In this document: positions 12,403 to 23,893 of the stretch, piece by piece
Numbering within the stretch: position 1 is the stretch's first letter
Layout: each line of letters begins with the position of its first letter
NCBI RefSeq assembly: GCF_937616625.2
Contig: NC_065573.1
Coordinates: 14,957,001-15,021,000 of the forward strand
Length of the DNA stretch: 64,000 nt
Origin: Mercurialis annua
Lineage: Eukaryota > Streptophyta > Magnoliopsida > Malpighiales > Euphorbiaceae
Direction of reading: 5' to 3'
The notes under the pieces: model-generated
What the model was told of the DNA's origin: nothing
Seen by the model: only the letters and a program-made list of their open reading frames with translations
Databases searched by the model: none
Position numbers and translations under genes: made by a program

Positions 12403-12788
12403 ATCCTAACTCGAGACTAATTTCTATGTCGTGTTAGCATAGGAAGCGGCTCAAGTTCCATAATTAACATGCATCAGCATGGTTTCTTTGATTTAACTTA
12501 GGATAATTAGGGTTAAGATTAAAGTTTTAATTCTGTTCAATTAGACTCAATTACACTTAAATAGGATAGATTTTTTTAATTAGATATTCCACTCTGGTTG
12601 TGAAGATAATTCGAAAGGGCATATTTTTAAAAACATTTGATCAATTTTTCTAATATGACTATTTTGATAGTTCCTGCCAGTGGAGGGATAGATTAATATT
12701 TTATGCATTATTTTACACTTTATAGTAGAGTTTAAGTTATCATGACTCAAAATAGTTGAAAAAAATAAAAAATAAAAGATTCAATTTA
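12403..12788. other. AT-rich stretch, nothing recognised
   Basis: Low-complexity AT-rich DNA between the G-like LTR terminus and the first inverted-repeat element. I see no coding, repeat or RNA signal. Confidence 0.5.
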
Positions 12789-13850
12789 AGATTACTCACA
12801 ATAAAATACCAAAATTTTACGAGTTTAGTCAATTATATTTAAATTTTTTAAAATTGGCTAATTTAACCAATTTCAGGATATTTTAATTTTATTTAGCTAT
12901 TCGTAAATCGAAGCAAAAAAGATGACATCTCACCGCCACATCACTGCCAAATAAACAGAAGTCATTGAGTGAAACTAAGTTAGCAGCATCTGCAAATCCA
13001 ACCAAGCCAAAGACATCTCTAACTAAACCACGTGACAAATAAAACAAAATCAAACCCAATTTAAAATTTAATTAAATCTAAATTTAAATTAAATTAATTA
13101 ATTAAAATATTTAAGCTTAACGTTAATCATTTCAAGATTTTATTTTTATTCCGAAATAAAATCTACTTAAATTAAAATTTAAAATCTAGTTAAATCTAAA
13201 TTAAATAAATTTAGTTAATAAATTTGTTAAAATTAGTTTAAATTTTTATTTAATTAAATTTCAATTTATCTCAAAATTTAATCTTTTATTCCATAAAAAA
13301 ATTATTCCAATATTTTAATTCCACCACCGCCTTCTCGCACTACAATAACCATCAGCTCCTCATTCCCAACAACCATGGTTCGTCTTCTACATTGGAGAAG
13401 ATGAACATGGAAAAGACCAGATTTGTCTTCTCCATTAATGAAGAAAACAGATACGTCTTTTCCATCAATGTAGAAGACCAGACTGAGCTGCTATTCTCCA
13501 TTTAAATTTGTCTTCTCCATTGATGATGGAGAAGGACAAATTTGGTCTTCTCCAATGGAGAAGACGGATTATGGCGGACGATCTGGAAGTGAAGAGGAGG
13601 CGGTGGTAGAATTAAAATTTTAAAATATTCTTTTCAAAACAAAAATTTAAATTTCGAGATAAATTGAAATTTTAATAAAATAAATTTTAAATTAATTCTA
13701 ATAAATTTATTAAATGAATTTATTAAATTAATATTTAACTAGATTTTAGATTTATATTTAAGTAGATTTTATCTCGAAATAAAAATAAAATCTTGAGATG
13801 ATTAATGTATAATTTAAATAATATAATTTGGTATTTTAATGAGATTAACT
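12789..13850. mobile_element. Long inverted-repeat element IR1 with palindrome-rich centre (borders approximate)
   Basis: The arms at about 13117-13340 and 13590-13805 are inverted copies sharing CAAGATTTTATTTTTATT, AAATCTACTTAAAT and CCACCACCGCC. Further out, ACTCACAATAAAATACCAAA on the left mirrors CCAAATTATATTA-type sequence next to TAATGAG on the right. The left arm has about 290 extra bases. The centre holds repeated CTTCTCCAT/ATGGAGAAG units, including a perfect inverted repeat at 13545-13565 (arms GTCTTCTCCA and TGGAGAAGAC). No transposase is visible. A non-autonomous TIR element is likely; the superfamily is uncertain. Confidence 0.65.
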
Positions 13851-13937
13851 CTTCCGTTTGATTAAGGATGGGAATCGAAATGGGAATTAAAATGGGAATG
13901 AAAGTAATAGTTTTCATATGTTGTTTGATTTAATAAA

Positions 13938-15445
13938 GGCTTGATCACCAAAAAATACTAAACTTATACGTCTTGTGTCAGTTATTGCCAAACCTTTGAA
14001 AATCACTAAATTTAGCTAAACCTTATATATTCTGTTTTTTTAGCCATTTTTGAATCGAACCAGTTTTTTGACACTCTGTCGTCCATCTCACTACCAACTA
14101 AGCAATTGGATTACATGACAACTGATATATTTAAATTAGGTTTGGCTATAAATGACACAAAAGAAATAGGTTTGGTATTTTTAGGTGAATAAACATACTT
14201 TTAAAATTAAACCAATTTTTAAATTCAATAACCAGTAAATTACTTATATATATTTAATACTAATTAAAATTAATCTATTTTTTTTACAAAACCTAATAAA
14301 TTTTTTATAATATATTTCAATAAATATGTAATTAATTAATTAATAATTAAAATTAAAAGATAATGTAAACTTTTAGCTATTTGTGATTAAAAAAATTGAA
14401 TTAATGTAATTATATATGAATTGAATTAAGTTTGGTAAAGTATTTAATGTTATGTGGTTTTCCTGATCAAACTCGAGGTTACCAAGAAATCATGCATAGC
14501 ATTTCATGATGATTCTGAACTTTATTTATTATTTTTGATGTTGTTGATATCTTGTTATGACTGATAAGTGTCCAGTTTAGGTAATAAAAATAGTGGTTTT
14601 GTTTAATTAAAGTAATTTTTTGCTATATAAAGTAAAATGACATATAGGTCTATATATTATAAATATCATGGTATATATTGATTACACCATTATGAAAAGT
14701 TTTGATTAGTTATTTCTATATCATAAGCTTCACTTTATTGAGAAAAAAAGAGTGAAAAAGAATTTGCATTGATCCTTTAATTAAGTAGTCTATTGAATAA
14801 TATTTTTATATTTAATTGTCTAGTTGAATTATGAACATTGTTGTATGTTTGTTGTGTATATTACTCTCAGATTGTTCATCAGAAGACGGACAATTGGGTT
14901 TCAAACGATGGCGGTGTCAACAGACCGGCAATTGAAATTTTTTTAAAAAATATTTAAGATGAATATGACATTTTTTTATTTTTAATAGAATTTAAATTAA
15001 TTATATATCCATCAAATATTATTAAATACATTTATTAGAATCAATTAAGTTCAGTAAAAAAAATTAGATTAATTTCAGTTAGTATTAATTAGAAAATATT
15101 TATTTTTTAAATATATATATAAATTTTATTCTAATATAATTAATCTATTAATTATTGAATTTAAAAATTAGTTTGATATTAAAATTAGGTTTATTCGCCT
15201 TAAAATACCAAAACTATATATTTTGTGTCAGTTATAGCCAAATCTAATTTAAAAATATTAGTAGTCATGTCAGCCAATTGCTCAGTTGGCAGTGACGTGG
15301 ACAACAAGGTGTCAAAAAAACCGCTTCGATTCAAAAATGGCTAAAAAATAAAATATATAAAATTTGGATAAATCTGATAATTTTTAAAAATTCGGCTATC
15401 ACTGACACAATACGTATAAATTTGACATTTTTTGGTGATTAAACC
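13938..15445. mobile_element. Long-TIR element IR2, Mutator-like by its 9-bp target duplication
   Basis: The ends are GGCTTGATCACCAAAAAATA and the complement of a right end reading GGTTTAATCACCAAAAAATG. They are flanked by the perfect 9-bp duplication TTTAATAAA (13929-13937 and 15446-15454). The TIRs run for several hundred bases, to about 14300 and from about 15050. Each TIR region itself folds (13938-14205 and 15193-15445 are internally inverted, sharing TTGTGTCAGT..GCC). The middle is AT-rich with no transposase. A 9-bp duplication is typical of Mutator-like elements. Confidence 0.8.
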
Positions 15446-15454
15446 TTTAATAAA

Positions 15455-16026
15455 TTAGTGAAGGAATGCGAATTGTAATTTTTGAACAAAATTATTTATT
15501 ATTGTAATTTAAAAATTAGGTCAAAAATAGAAATAATTAATTTCTGAATTTTATTTTTAAAATAAACAGATTCTATGAAAATGGGCTATTTCATTTCCAT
15601 TTCTATTTCCATTCATTGCTTACTTTTGGTATAACCAATCATCCTCTTAATTTTCACAATGTTTTAGAGAGTTAATCAACATTAATGCATTCTCATGTGG
15701 AATCACAATACAAGCTACAGCAATGAAAAAAAGAGAAGCGTGCAAAAAGAAGACTGACAAAAAGAAAACAAGTTTTTTGAAGGAGACAACAAAGAGTGGG
15801 AATGTCGCTCCTTTTTCTGTTTCTGCCGCTCTAGCGTGCTGCATTTTTCTCCTTTGTGTTTTCTTTGCCCTTTTTACCTTTTCTTTCTATTCAGGCAATC
15901 ATTTTCTCCAGTTTTTTTAAGACCATAATCATCACCTTTTATCATTTTTGTCTTCTTCCTTATCATTTCTATCCCACTTACCACGGACAAATTATATTGA
16001 TGGTGTCTCACATTTCTAATTCCATT
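15455..16026. other. AT-rich stretch without recognised gene
   Basis: Contains short open frames at 15723-15920 and on the opposite strand. They overlap, are Lys/Phe-rich and match nothing I know. No repeat structure is evident. Confidence 0.5.
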
Positions 16027-16034
16027 AGGGAGAG

Positions 16035-16874
16035 TAGAGCTGGCCATGGACCGGGTCAGCCTATGAACCGGCCCGGTCAAATTCGGCTCAGAACCGGTTA
16101 AATTTGAAAACGGATTAAAAACCGGCCTGAAATAGTAGAAAGAGCGGTTCCGTACTGGTTTCAAATTTATTGAACCGTAAACCGACGGTTCCAGGTTGGA
16201 ACCGGTGGCTTAAGGGTCAAACCCGTTGATAAAAAATACTCCCTCCGTCCCAATAGAGTTGTCCACTTTGCCTTTATCACACAGTTTAAGAAAAGTAATT
16301 ATTGTTTATGGGTTTTATAAAATTTTACTTACTTTTCTTGTCATACCCCTATTAATTATAGGGTCCACTTTCAATTTACTTATTAGTGGATTTTAATTAG
16401 GGATAATATAGGAAAATTAAGTGTAAAAATTAGTTACTTTTTGAAAGTGGACAAGAGTTTTGGGACAAAAAAATTTCTCAAAGTGGACAACTCTATTGGG
16501 ACGGAGGGAGTATATATTATATATTTAAAATATATTATATTATATTTTTATCATATAATATATTTATTTTCCAATAAAATATATGTTATACTTGTTTTAA
16601 TTAAATTTTTGATTAATATTTTATTTTCAAAAAAACAATTCTTATTTTTTTGTAATATAATCTCCATGAGTTATTTTATTAATAAATTATATTTTTTTAG
16701 TAATTAAATTTTAATTTTATTTTCAATTTTTTTCTAAACCATCCTAAACCGGAATCGGAACCGTCCGATTCCGAACCGTCTCTCAGGCGGTTTCGGCCGG
16801 TTCCACTTTTTCTTAAACCGCGACCCGGCGGTTCCGGTTCGAAAACACCGGGTTATGAACTGTGGCCGCCTCTA
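16035..16874. mobile_element. hAT-type MITE with 8-bp target duplication
   Basis: It begins TAGAGCTGGCCATGGACCGG and ends with the complement of TAGAGGCGGCCACAGTTCA. Both sides are flanked by the perfect 8-bp duplication AGGGAGAG (16027-16034 and 16875-16882). An 8-bp duplication and TAGAG..GGCCA ends are hAT hallmarks. The subterminal regions are rich in AACCGG and CCGGTT motifs, as in known plant elements of this kind. There is no transposase. A Stowaway MITE was later inserted at 16239. Confidence 0.9.
16239..16510. mobile_element. Stowaway (Tc1/mariner-type) MITE
   Basis: A 272-bp element with TIRs CTCCCTCCGTCCCAATAGAG and its complement, flanked by TA dinucleotides (16237-16238 and 16511-16512). 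The internal ends GTTGTCCACTTT and AAAGTGGACAAC extend the inverted repeat. It lies inside the hAT MITE, so it is the younger of the two. A related element is at 30300-30570. Confidence 0.93.
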
Positions 16875-16898
16875 AGGGAGAGCTTATTTGACTAATGA

Positions 16899-17336
16899 GA
16901 ACAAACTACAAATTTAATAGGACACAAATTAATTTATAAATTAAATAAAAAATTTATAAAAATATAATATTTACTAAAAATTCAGGTTGGAGATTATTAT
17001 ATAATTTAGTTTTTTTTTTAAATTTTCTAAAATAACTTTTTTTCTTTTTGATGAATAAATATGTAAATTAAGCCATAAAGAGTGGCAAAATTATATCACC
17101 AAATTTAAAAATTATATGTGTTTTTTAATAGTTCAATGGTCGAAAAATGAATAAAAATGCTCATGTGATATATTTTTAAAAATTAAAACACCGATACAGA
17201 AAAAATAAAAATTCAAACATTAGAATAAAAAATATGAAAAAGTTTAAAAAACTTTGTGTAATATATTGAAATAAAAATGACAATAAAAATGAGAATGTGA
17301 TGACTTTGAACGATAAGATAAATATTATTACTTTTA
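16899..17336. repeat. Direct repeat unit A, related to 17878-18256
   Basis: It shares with 17878-18256, in the same order and orientation, TTCAGGTTGGA, TATATAATTT, AAAATTCAAACAT, ATGAAAAAGTTTAAA, AATAAAAATGACAAT and AAATATTATTACTTTTA. These are two diverged copies of an unknown AT-rich repeat on either side of the MITE at 17372-17763. Confidence 0.6.
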
Positions 17337-17371
17337 GGGTTAATGTTTAAACATCGTTGAACTTTTATGAT

Positions 17372-17763
17372 GGCAGAAGATATAAAAATGCTCTCGATTT
17401 TTTTTAAAGTACAGATTAGCCCTTATATTGTTTTAGGGCACAATTAAACCCTCGTGTTTTTAAAATAGAACAACTAAACCCTTATTGTTTTAAAATTGAA
17501 CAAATAAAACCTTTTAGTTTACTTTTGGAACACTTAACTCTTTAAATTTTTGGTAAATATTTTAACATTAAAATTATTTATAAACATTTTTCCTATATGA
17601 TTATAAGAGACATGTAAGCCATTAACGGGTGATTCTAATGGTGTTGGACGAAAAAGGTTATTTGTTCTATTTGAAAACGAAAAGGGCATAATTATACCCA
17701 AAAAAATAAAAGGGCTTATATGTATTTTTATGAAAATTGCGAGGGTTTTTTGTACTTTTTGCC
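17372..17763. mobile_element. Hairpin MITE, probable Mutator-like
   Basis: The left end (GGCAGAAGATATAAAAATGC, then CTCG, AAAGTACA, AGCCCTTAT) mirrors the right end (AAGGGCTTATATGTATTTTT, GCGAGGG, GTACTTTTTGCC). The flanks TTTTATGAT (17363-17371) and TTTATTGAT (17764-17772) look like an eroded 9-bp duplication. It has no coding capacity. Confidence 0.65.
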
Positions 17764-17877
17764 TTTATTGATTCAGCATCAATAATTTTGGCAGTTCTTT
17801 ATCATCGGTATACCAAAAGATAAAATAACACCTAATTTTACTTAAATTTATACATTATATCAATAAAATAATAATGA

Positions 17878-18256
17878 TTGTGTGTAGTTATAAAGGCAGA
17901 CTATAAATTCAGATAAGACATGGTTTAATTAAAAATGTAAATACAAAAATATAAAAAATATATACTAAATATTATATTTATTTATTTTTTATTAAAAAGT
18001 TCAGGTTGGACATTTTTATATAATTTTTCATATTTATTTTTTTAAGATAATTTTTTTGAGATAGAGCCCAGACATTTTCTAGCCTGCCTTGCATCCGTAT
18101 GTTCATTTACCATATTTTTTCAAAAGTTCAGACACTAACACGAAAAAAAAAACAAAAATTCAAACATCGACATAAATATTATGAAAAAGTTTAAACATCA
18201 TTGGTGTAAATTATTTAAATAAAAATGACAATGAGAAGACAAATATTATTACTTTT
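17878..18256. repeat. Direct repeat unit B, related to 16899-17336
   Basis: The second copy of the AT-rich repeat described at 16899. It ends at ATTATTACTTTTA immediately before the 5' end of the LINE. Confidence 0.6.
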
Positions 18257-18369
18257 ACATTGTTTGGTTCCTCTAAAATCAAAATGATTCCACTAAACCC
18301 CTCCATCATCACCAACCTAACCCCGTCCACCGTCTGGAATCCATCTCCGGCCAGCCTAAGCAGCGACAA

Positions 18370-19843
18370 TCTGTAAGACAGCAAGATACTGATTTATCTT
18401 CATCAAGAATTCAATCGGAGGACAATTCGCGAGTTATTTACTTCGAGAACTTTCCTCGTTCATGGAAGCATAATGATTTGGATGGAGCATTTGCTAAATA
18501 TGAGGTCTTTGGTAGAGTTTCTCTTGTCCAGAAACTAATCAAACGAGGTTGTAGTTTCAATTTTCTTTTACCTAAAATTAACACAGATATTGATTGGATC
18601 CTATCTCAGCCGAACTTGATAATTATAGCTCAGTTCAGATTGCGTGCCTATCGACCACATTTTTCAAGAGGTTCAGAAAAAGAAGGAGATTTCTCGACCT
18701 TCTTTGAGGGATAATCGCACCTTTTCCAAAGTCGTTTCTTTAGATAATAATTTCCAGGATTTACTTGATTCTGAATTCTCCGTTCAAGACACAAATATGA
18801 AGCTTTCGTTGAACCTCGATTCAATTAGAGAGAGAAACTTGGATTGGTTGGAAAGATCTATTGTAACAAGATTGGACTCCCCTCAATCTATTTGGCTAGC
18901 AAAAAATTATCGGCTCTCTAAAGATATTATTTTTGATAATATCTCTATTATAGGAGGACGCTTGATTATGATTACTTTTGAATCGATTCTTGATGCGCTG
19001 CTGTTTTTAGATGGCAAATCTAAGCTTTTATTGGATTTTTTTCTTTTCCTTATCAAAAGTGATTGATTATAACACACCAACTTTTTGGATGACTTGGGTT
19101 TCAATTTAGGAATTCCTTTATTATTGTGGTGTCCAGAGGTTTTTGCTTGTATTGCAAATTATTTTGGTGAAGCTGTCAAGGTTTACCCATCAGTTTATGT
19201 CAAAGATCGATTAGACTCAGATTTAGTCCTTATTTCCACCGCCAATGGATGGATTAAAAACACTTTGTCTGTTTTTCTTGGGGATTTGAACTTTAGAATT
19301 CACCTATTTGAAGTGGATCAACCTGCTTACTTCTGTAAATAGAATAACTCAGGATCAGACTCAGAATTTGATCTTGCATCAAACGAAGATATTGCTGATA
19401 TTAATCCTGTTACGGATCAACATCAGTTGGGGAATTCCTTTACAGCTACTGAGGATCAAAATTTGATTGTAAGCACACCATCTGATGAACAAAATCTATT
19501 TGCAAACCCGTCCTTACCTGCTGAGAATTTTAATGTTTCCGTTTTGGAAGACAATCAGACGGAATCTTCAGATTATTTATTGATAGTTGTTAATATTGTA
19601 TCTCATTTGCCAGAATGCTCAGCTCGTGTTAACAACAGTCTAGATTTAAATCTTTCAAATGTTTCAATTAGAGAGAAAAGGCCACAAAAGATTATTTCTT
19701 TGACATGTAATCAGTTATCAGCTCCGGACTTTGCCAATATGAATAGACTTATGCTATCAGCTAAAGAAAAAGCAGCTGCAAGAAACTTTGACGAAGCTTT
19801 GAAGATTTGGGATGTAGGACACTCACTGGGATTTTTCTCATAA
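18370..19843 (+). pseudogene. LINE-A ORF1, RNA-binding protein remnant
   Basis: The N-terminal part reads SRVIYFENFPRSWKHNDL and then GAFAKYEVFGRVSLVQKL, which resembles an RRM fold found in many plant L1 ORF1 proteins: a VIYFENFP strand like RNP2, then a helix. The frame changes around 18645-18714 and is then interrupted by stops near 19066 and 19342. The rest (19085-19843) is acidic or polar and unrecognised. It would bind LINE RNA if intact. RRM identity is by eye and moderately sure; its position just upstream of an endonuclease-RT ORF supports ORF1. Confidence 0.65.
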
Positions 19844-19952
19844 TGACCACAAGGCAACAACAGTTAACCAACTTCTTAAGAACTTGGAGCAGGACTTGGC
19901 TAACCATAGATCTTGAGATGCACTCTCTTCTAGGTATTAAACGATTGTTTTT

Positions 19953-20663
19953 ATGTCGTTACTGTTTAGCTTTATTTCATGGAATTGCAGGGGTGGTTTT
20001 CTTAGCCATCGCAAGCAATGTTTCATTCGTAATTTGCTAGGAAAACTCAAGCTCTCTTTTATTGATTTGCTAGAACAAAAAAAAGATCATATCGATGCTT
20101 TTCTTGTCAGAAAGCTTTGGCCGATTTTGGACTTCGATTTTGATTTTGTTCCCTCTACTGGGGCCTCGGGTGGTCTTTTGCTGATTTGGAATTCTGCTCG
20201 TTTGAATAATATTTCAGTAATGAAAGGTGACCGTTGGATTTGCTTGGAATTCTTCTTTAACTCCCATTATATTCAACATATTCTCATTTACGCTAGTAAT
20301 TTAGCTTCGAAAATATCTTCTTTATGGGCTGTACTACTTCCTCTTACCTGCTTCTCCGATATGGTCTTTATTACCGGTGAATTCAATAAAATTTTAACTT
20401 CTAAAGAGCGCTTGAATTGTGTGGGTTTCTCTGCTTCCATGCTAGCTCTTCAGAATTTTCTTAACGAATCAAAATTAATAGACCTTCCGCTTCAAGGTCA
20501 TACATTCACCTGGAGAAATTCTTACTCTAAATCTAGAATAGATAGAATCTTTGCATTTATTTTAGCAGCTAATACTTGGAGTTCTCTTTCTTTATTTGCT
20601 TTGCCTAACAGATATTTTGACCATGCTCCTTTGTTGTTGCAATCAGACTTAAAAATTGAATAA
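19953..20663 (+). pseudogene. LINE-A ORF2 N-terminus, APE-type endonuclease
   Basis: A 236-residue open stretch with the apurinic-endonuclease layout of L1 elements: FISWNCRGG near the N-terminus, ASGGLLLIWN, FITGEFN, TFTWRN, SRIDRIF and FDHAPLLL. In active enzymes the GDFN and SDHxP boxes hold catalytic residues. Here GDFN is GEFN and SDH is FDH, so activity is doubtful. The residue after the WNCRGG block where Glu is expected (LLEQKK) is plausible. The endonuclease nicks target DNA to prime reverse transcription. A stop ends the block at 20661-20663. Confidence 0.85.
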
Positions 20664-21131
20664 GGGCCTAAACCTGTTTGTTCGATAGATGCGTGGTGGG
20701 AGCATAGCGAATTCAAATTTTTCATTTCAAGTTCTTGGATGGATATAAATTTGTTCTTTGCCTCTTTTCAAAAAATTGAAAAAGCTTCGTACTTAATAAA
20801 AACCTGGAACAGTAATATTTTCGGAGATCAAACAAGCTTATTAAAGAGCTTTCTGATGAGGTTTCTCAATTAGATGTAGCTGCTGATTTGCAGGCTCTCT
20901 CCGAAACAGATTCTATTAGGCTGGCTTAAGTTAAAACCGAGCTCTGGAAGGCGGAGAAAAATATGGAAAGCTTATGGACCCAAAATCAAGACTGAACGGG
21001 TGTATTAAGGGTGACAAAAATACTAAATACTTTCACAGTACTTCTTCGATTCATTTCAAGAACAATCTAATTTTAGCAATTATAAAGGGTGATGTTACAT
21101 TCTCCGAACCGGCTGACGTCAAACATCAAAT

Positions 21132-22445
21132 TTGATCTTTCTACTCCATTCTTTTTGCAAAGCCGATGTTGTTCCTACTGATATATCTAGCCTCGTTTTC
21201 AAAGGTTTATCTTCGGAACAAGCTACTCATTTGACTCAGCCGTTTGATATAGATAAAATTTATTCAGCTCTCTGCTCTTGTGGTGATAGTAAAGCTCTAG
21301 GTTCTGACGGTATTAATTTTTACTTTTACAAGAGAGCTTGGAATGTTCTTAAAGAGGACTTTCTGAATTTTTTTTACTCCTTTCACACCAGTAATTTTAT
21401 TCCTAATGGAGTTAATTCCTATTTTATGGTATTAATTCCAATAGTTTCTGGATCTACCAACATTCGTGATTATCGACCTATTAGTTTGGGGAATGGTTTC
21501 TACAAGCTACTTTCATTCGTTCCTATTCTTTCATTCGTGATCTCAGACCACCAACACGCTTTTATCAAAGGCATGAGTGTTATGGATTATGATATGATTG
21601 CAAATGAATTAATTCATCTAGCAAAGAGAAGGAAAGATAAACTTCTTGTTCTGAAACTGGATTTCCATAAGGCTTTTGATAGTCTAGACTGGAATTATTT
21701 GATGAATGTTATGAGGTCTATGTCTTTACCAGATAAATGGATCGATTTCATGTCTACTTGTTTATCTTCTACTTTCTCTTTGGTTCTTGTGAACAGAAGC
21801 CCTTCAAACACTTTTCATCTTAAATGGGGAGTGCGGCAAGGAGATCCAATTTCTCCTTACCTATTTGATTTAGCTGCAGAGGGCTTGACAAGTATTTTGA
21901 AAAAAACAACAGAGTTGGATTTTATTAGTGGATTTGCTTACTCTGATGCTTTTAAACCGGTTTCGGTCCTTCAGTTCGCGGACGACACCATTCTTTTCTT
22001 GCCTCTTGATCTAGAATAGCTACGTTCATTAACTCGTATACTGCGATGTTTTGAACAAATTTTATGTTTGAAAATTAACTTTCATAAAATTTAATTGTTG
22101 GGTTTTAATGTTTCTGATTTGGAATTGAATTTGGCTGCGGGTATTGTTTGTTACCGAACTGAATCTTTTCCCATCAGTTATCTTGGTTTACCTTTAGCTA
22201 TTCGTCGCACTTCTGTCTCGACTTGGGACCATGTTATTCAGAGGTTCAAATCAAGATTAACGTTGTGGAAAGGTTCTATTTTATCGCCTACAGGGAGATT
22301 AATTTTGCTGAAATCAGTTCTATTTAGTTTGACGATCTATTTAATGTCAATTCTTGTCATGCCGACTAGTGATCAAGCTAATCTTAAGAAGTATATGCGA
22401 AGATTTCTTTGGAAAGGAGACTCTAATTCTAGATCCTTTTATTGA
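21132..22445 (+). pseudogene. LINE-A ORF2 reverse transcriptase domain
   Basis: Two open stretches (21132-22019 and 22095-22445) share the endonuclease frame and encode an L1-type RT. Blocks in order are SKALGSDGINFYFYKRAW, TNIRDYRPISLGNGFYKLL, HAFIKGMS, VLKLDFHKAFDSLDW, GVRQGDPISPYLF and LQFADDTILFL with the FADD catalytic pair. YLGLPLAIRR and the LILLKSVLFS region follow. A stop separates them at about 22017. Between 20664 and 21131 the coding order is scrambled by stops and compensating frameshifts. The element is inactive. Confidence 0.88.
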
Positions 22446-22997
22446 ATATCTTGGAATATTATTTGTTGCGACTTTAAAGATGGTGGTCTGGGTGTTTATA
22501 ACTTGAAAGTGAGGAATCAAAGTCTTTTGTTTAAATGGCTTTGGACACTTCGTTCAAAAAATCGCGATTCGTTGTGTTTTGGGATAATGTCTTCTTGTTC
22601 TTCCATACTTTCTTAGAATAACCTTATTTACGGCAACGTCGACAACCTATCGTACGTATGGAAAGGAATTAGATGTTCTTGTTGTTTAGATCCTTTCGCT
22701 TGGCAATCTTTCACGTCTAACATTGGTTTTATTTTTGGTAATGGGGATTCAATTTCTTTGTGGAAAAACAATTGGTCGAGGATTGGAATTGCATCTGATC
22801 TTTTTCCTCGCCTATTTCAGCTATCTAACATGAAACAAGCTAGGGTGAATTCGGTTTTAACTGATGGTTGGAGATGACGTAGGCGAAGCTGCGATTTTTG
22901 CCTGTTTTTTAGTAGAATTCAAACTGCCGAAGCTGCGGTTTTTGCTGATCTGCTCACTCTTTTTAAAAAGAAACTTCAACGTGTTGGGCATCAGAAC

Positions 22998-23471
22998 ATG
23001 TTAGATAGATCATTTTTGGAGGAAGAAGACTCTGTTATCTGGAAACCTGGAAATAAAGGGTTCACAACTGCTTCCATATCTGGTCTTTTGAAATTAGTTC
23101 CCTCTACTGTGAACGGGACAGCTATGTCTAGGGTTGATGGAAACAAATCTGCTGTGAACAGAAATGTTTCGTCTAGAGTTGCTGGATTCAGTTCTGCAGT
23201 GAACCGGAATGCTTCGTTTGGGGTTGCTGGTGTTGGAATCAGTATTAGTTCTGCTCTAAATAGAGATGATGTGCACGGGGCCGCTGCCTTCACTGTCTGC
23301 TGGAAATCCGATGCTCCACCAAGGATCAAATTTTTCTTATGGACGGCTTTACATAAGAGTATTCCATCTCGTTATTTTCTTACTTCTCGTAGTATTATTA
23401 CATATGATAATGTGGAATGCGTTTTCTATGGTGGGATCGACACTTTAGATCATATTTGTTTTGCATTGTAG
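22998..23471 (+). pseudogene. LINE-A ORF2 C-terminus, zf-RVT region with in-frame 45-bp repeats
   Basis: A 157-residue open stretch. Residues near the end read CWKSDAPPRIKFFLWTALHK and then NVECVFYGGIDTLDHICF, the zf-RVT signature (W..PPKIKFFLW..L, then a C..C..E..H zinc site, here with the second Cys changed). The first half is unusual: three 45-bp units at 23103-23147, 23148-23192 and 23193-23237, plus a partial fourth near 23250-23285, give repeats such as AVNRNVSSRVAGFSS and AVNRNASFGVAGVGI. The frame is the same as the RT domain. Confidence 0.8.
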
Positions 23472-23893
23472 TCTTGCAAGAAAAATTTGGTATATTATTC
23501 TTTAAAAATTGAGTTTGGCTTGGATTTTGTCCTCTACTTTTGAAGATTTCTTCTTTCAATAGATTGCTATTGGCTCGAATGGTAGATATACGAAGCTCAA
23601 GACTGCTACTTGGATTATCTTTATTTGAAAAATATGGAAATGCCGCAGTAGAAGAATTTTCGACAATAAGAATTCTTCTCCCGATGATGTTATCTTCCAT
23701 TGCTTCATCAACGCGGGTTCTTTTACAAGTGCAATCACCCTTCTTTTGTTTATTCGGGTGTAGACTTGATTAGAAATTCCGATCTCATTTTTCTTCGATA
23801 TAATTTCGCTTTCGTAGCATTTTTGGCATTTTTTCTTGTTTTCTTTTTGCCACATCCTGTTGTTTTCAATAAAATTTTGATTTATCAAAAAAA

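Larger units (their letters stand above)
18257..23893 (+). mobile_element. L1-type LINE, plus strand, decayed (LINE-A)
   Basis: A near full-length non-LTR element: 5' leader, ORF1 (18370-19843), ORF2 endonuclease (19953-20663), reverse transcriptase (21132-22445) and a C-terminal zf-RVT region (22998-23471). A 3' tail follows with AATAAA at 23868-23873 and a short A-run at 23887-23893. The left border is set where the repeat at 17878-18256 ends. I could not find a convincing target duplication. Confidence 0.85.

Noticed and set aside
13545..13565. Perfect inverted repeat as a microRNA precursor
   Set aside because: The stem is only 10 bp with a 1-nt centre and is part of an array of similar palindromes inside a transposon-like element.
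15723..15920. Lys-rich then hydrophobic 65-codon frame as a small membrane protein
   Set aside because: It is opposed by an equally open minus frame, lies in AT-rich DNA and has no recognisable motif.
18257..23893. Target-site duplication for LINE-A
   Set aside because: TTATTACTTTTAC-like bases before the element and ACTTATATTTTT after it are only vaguely similar in AT-rich DNA.
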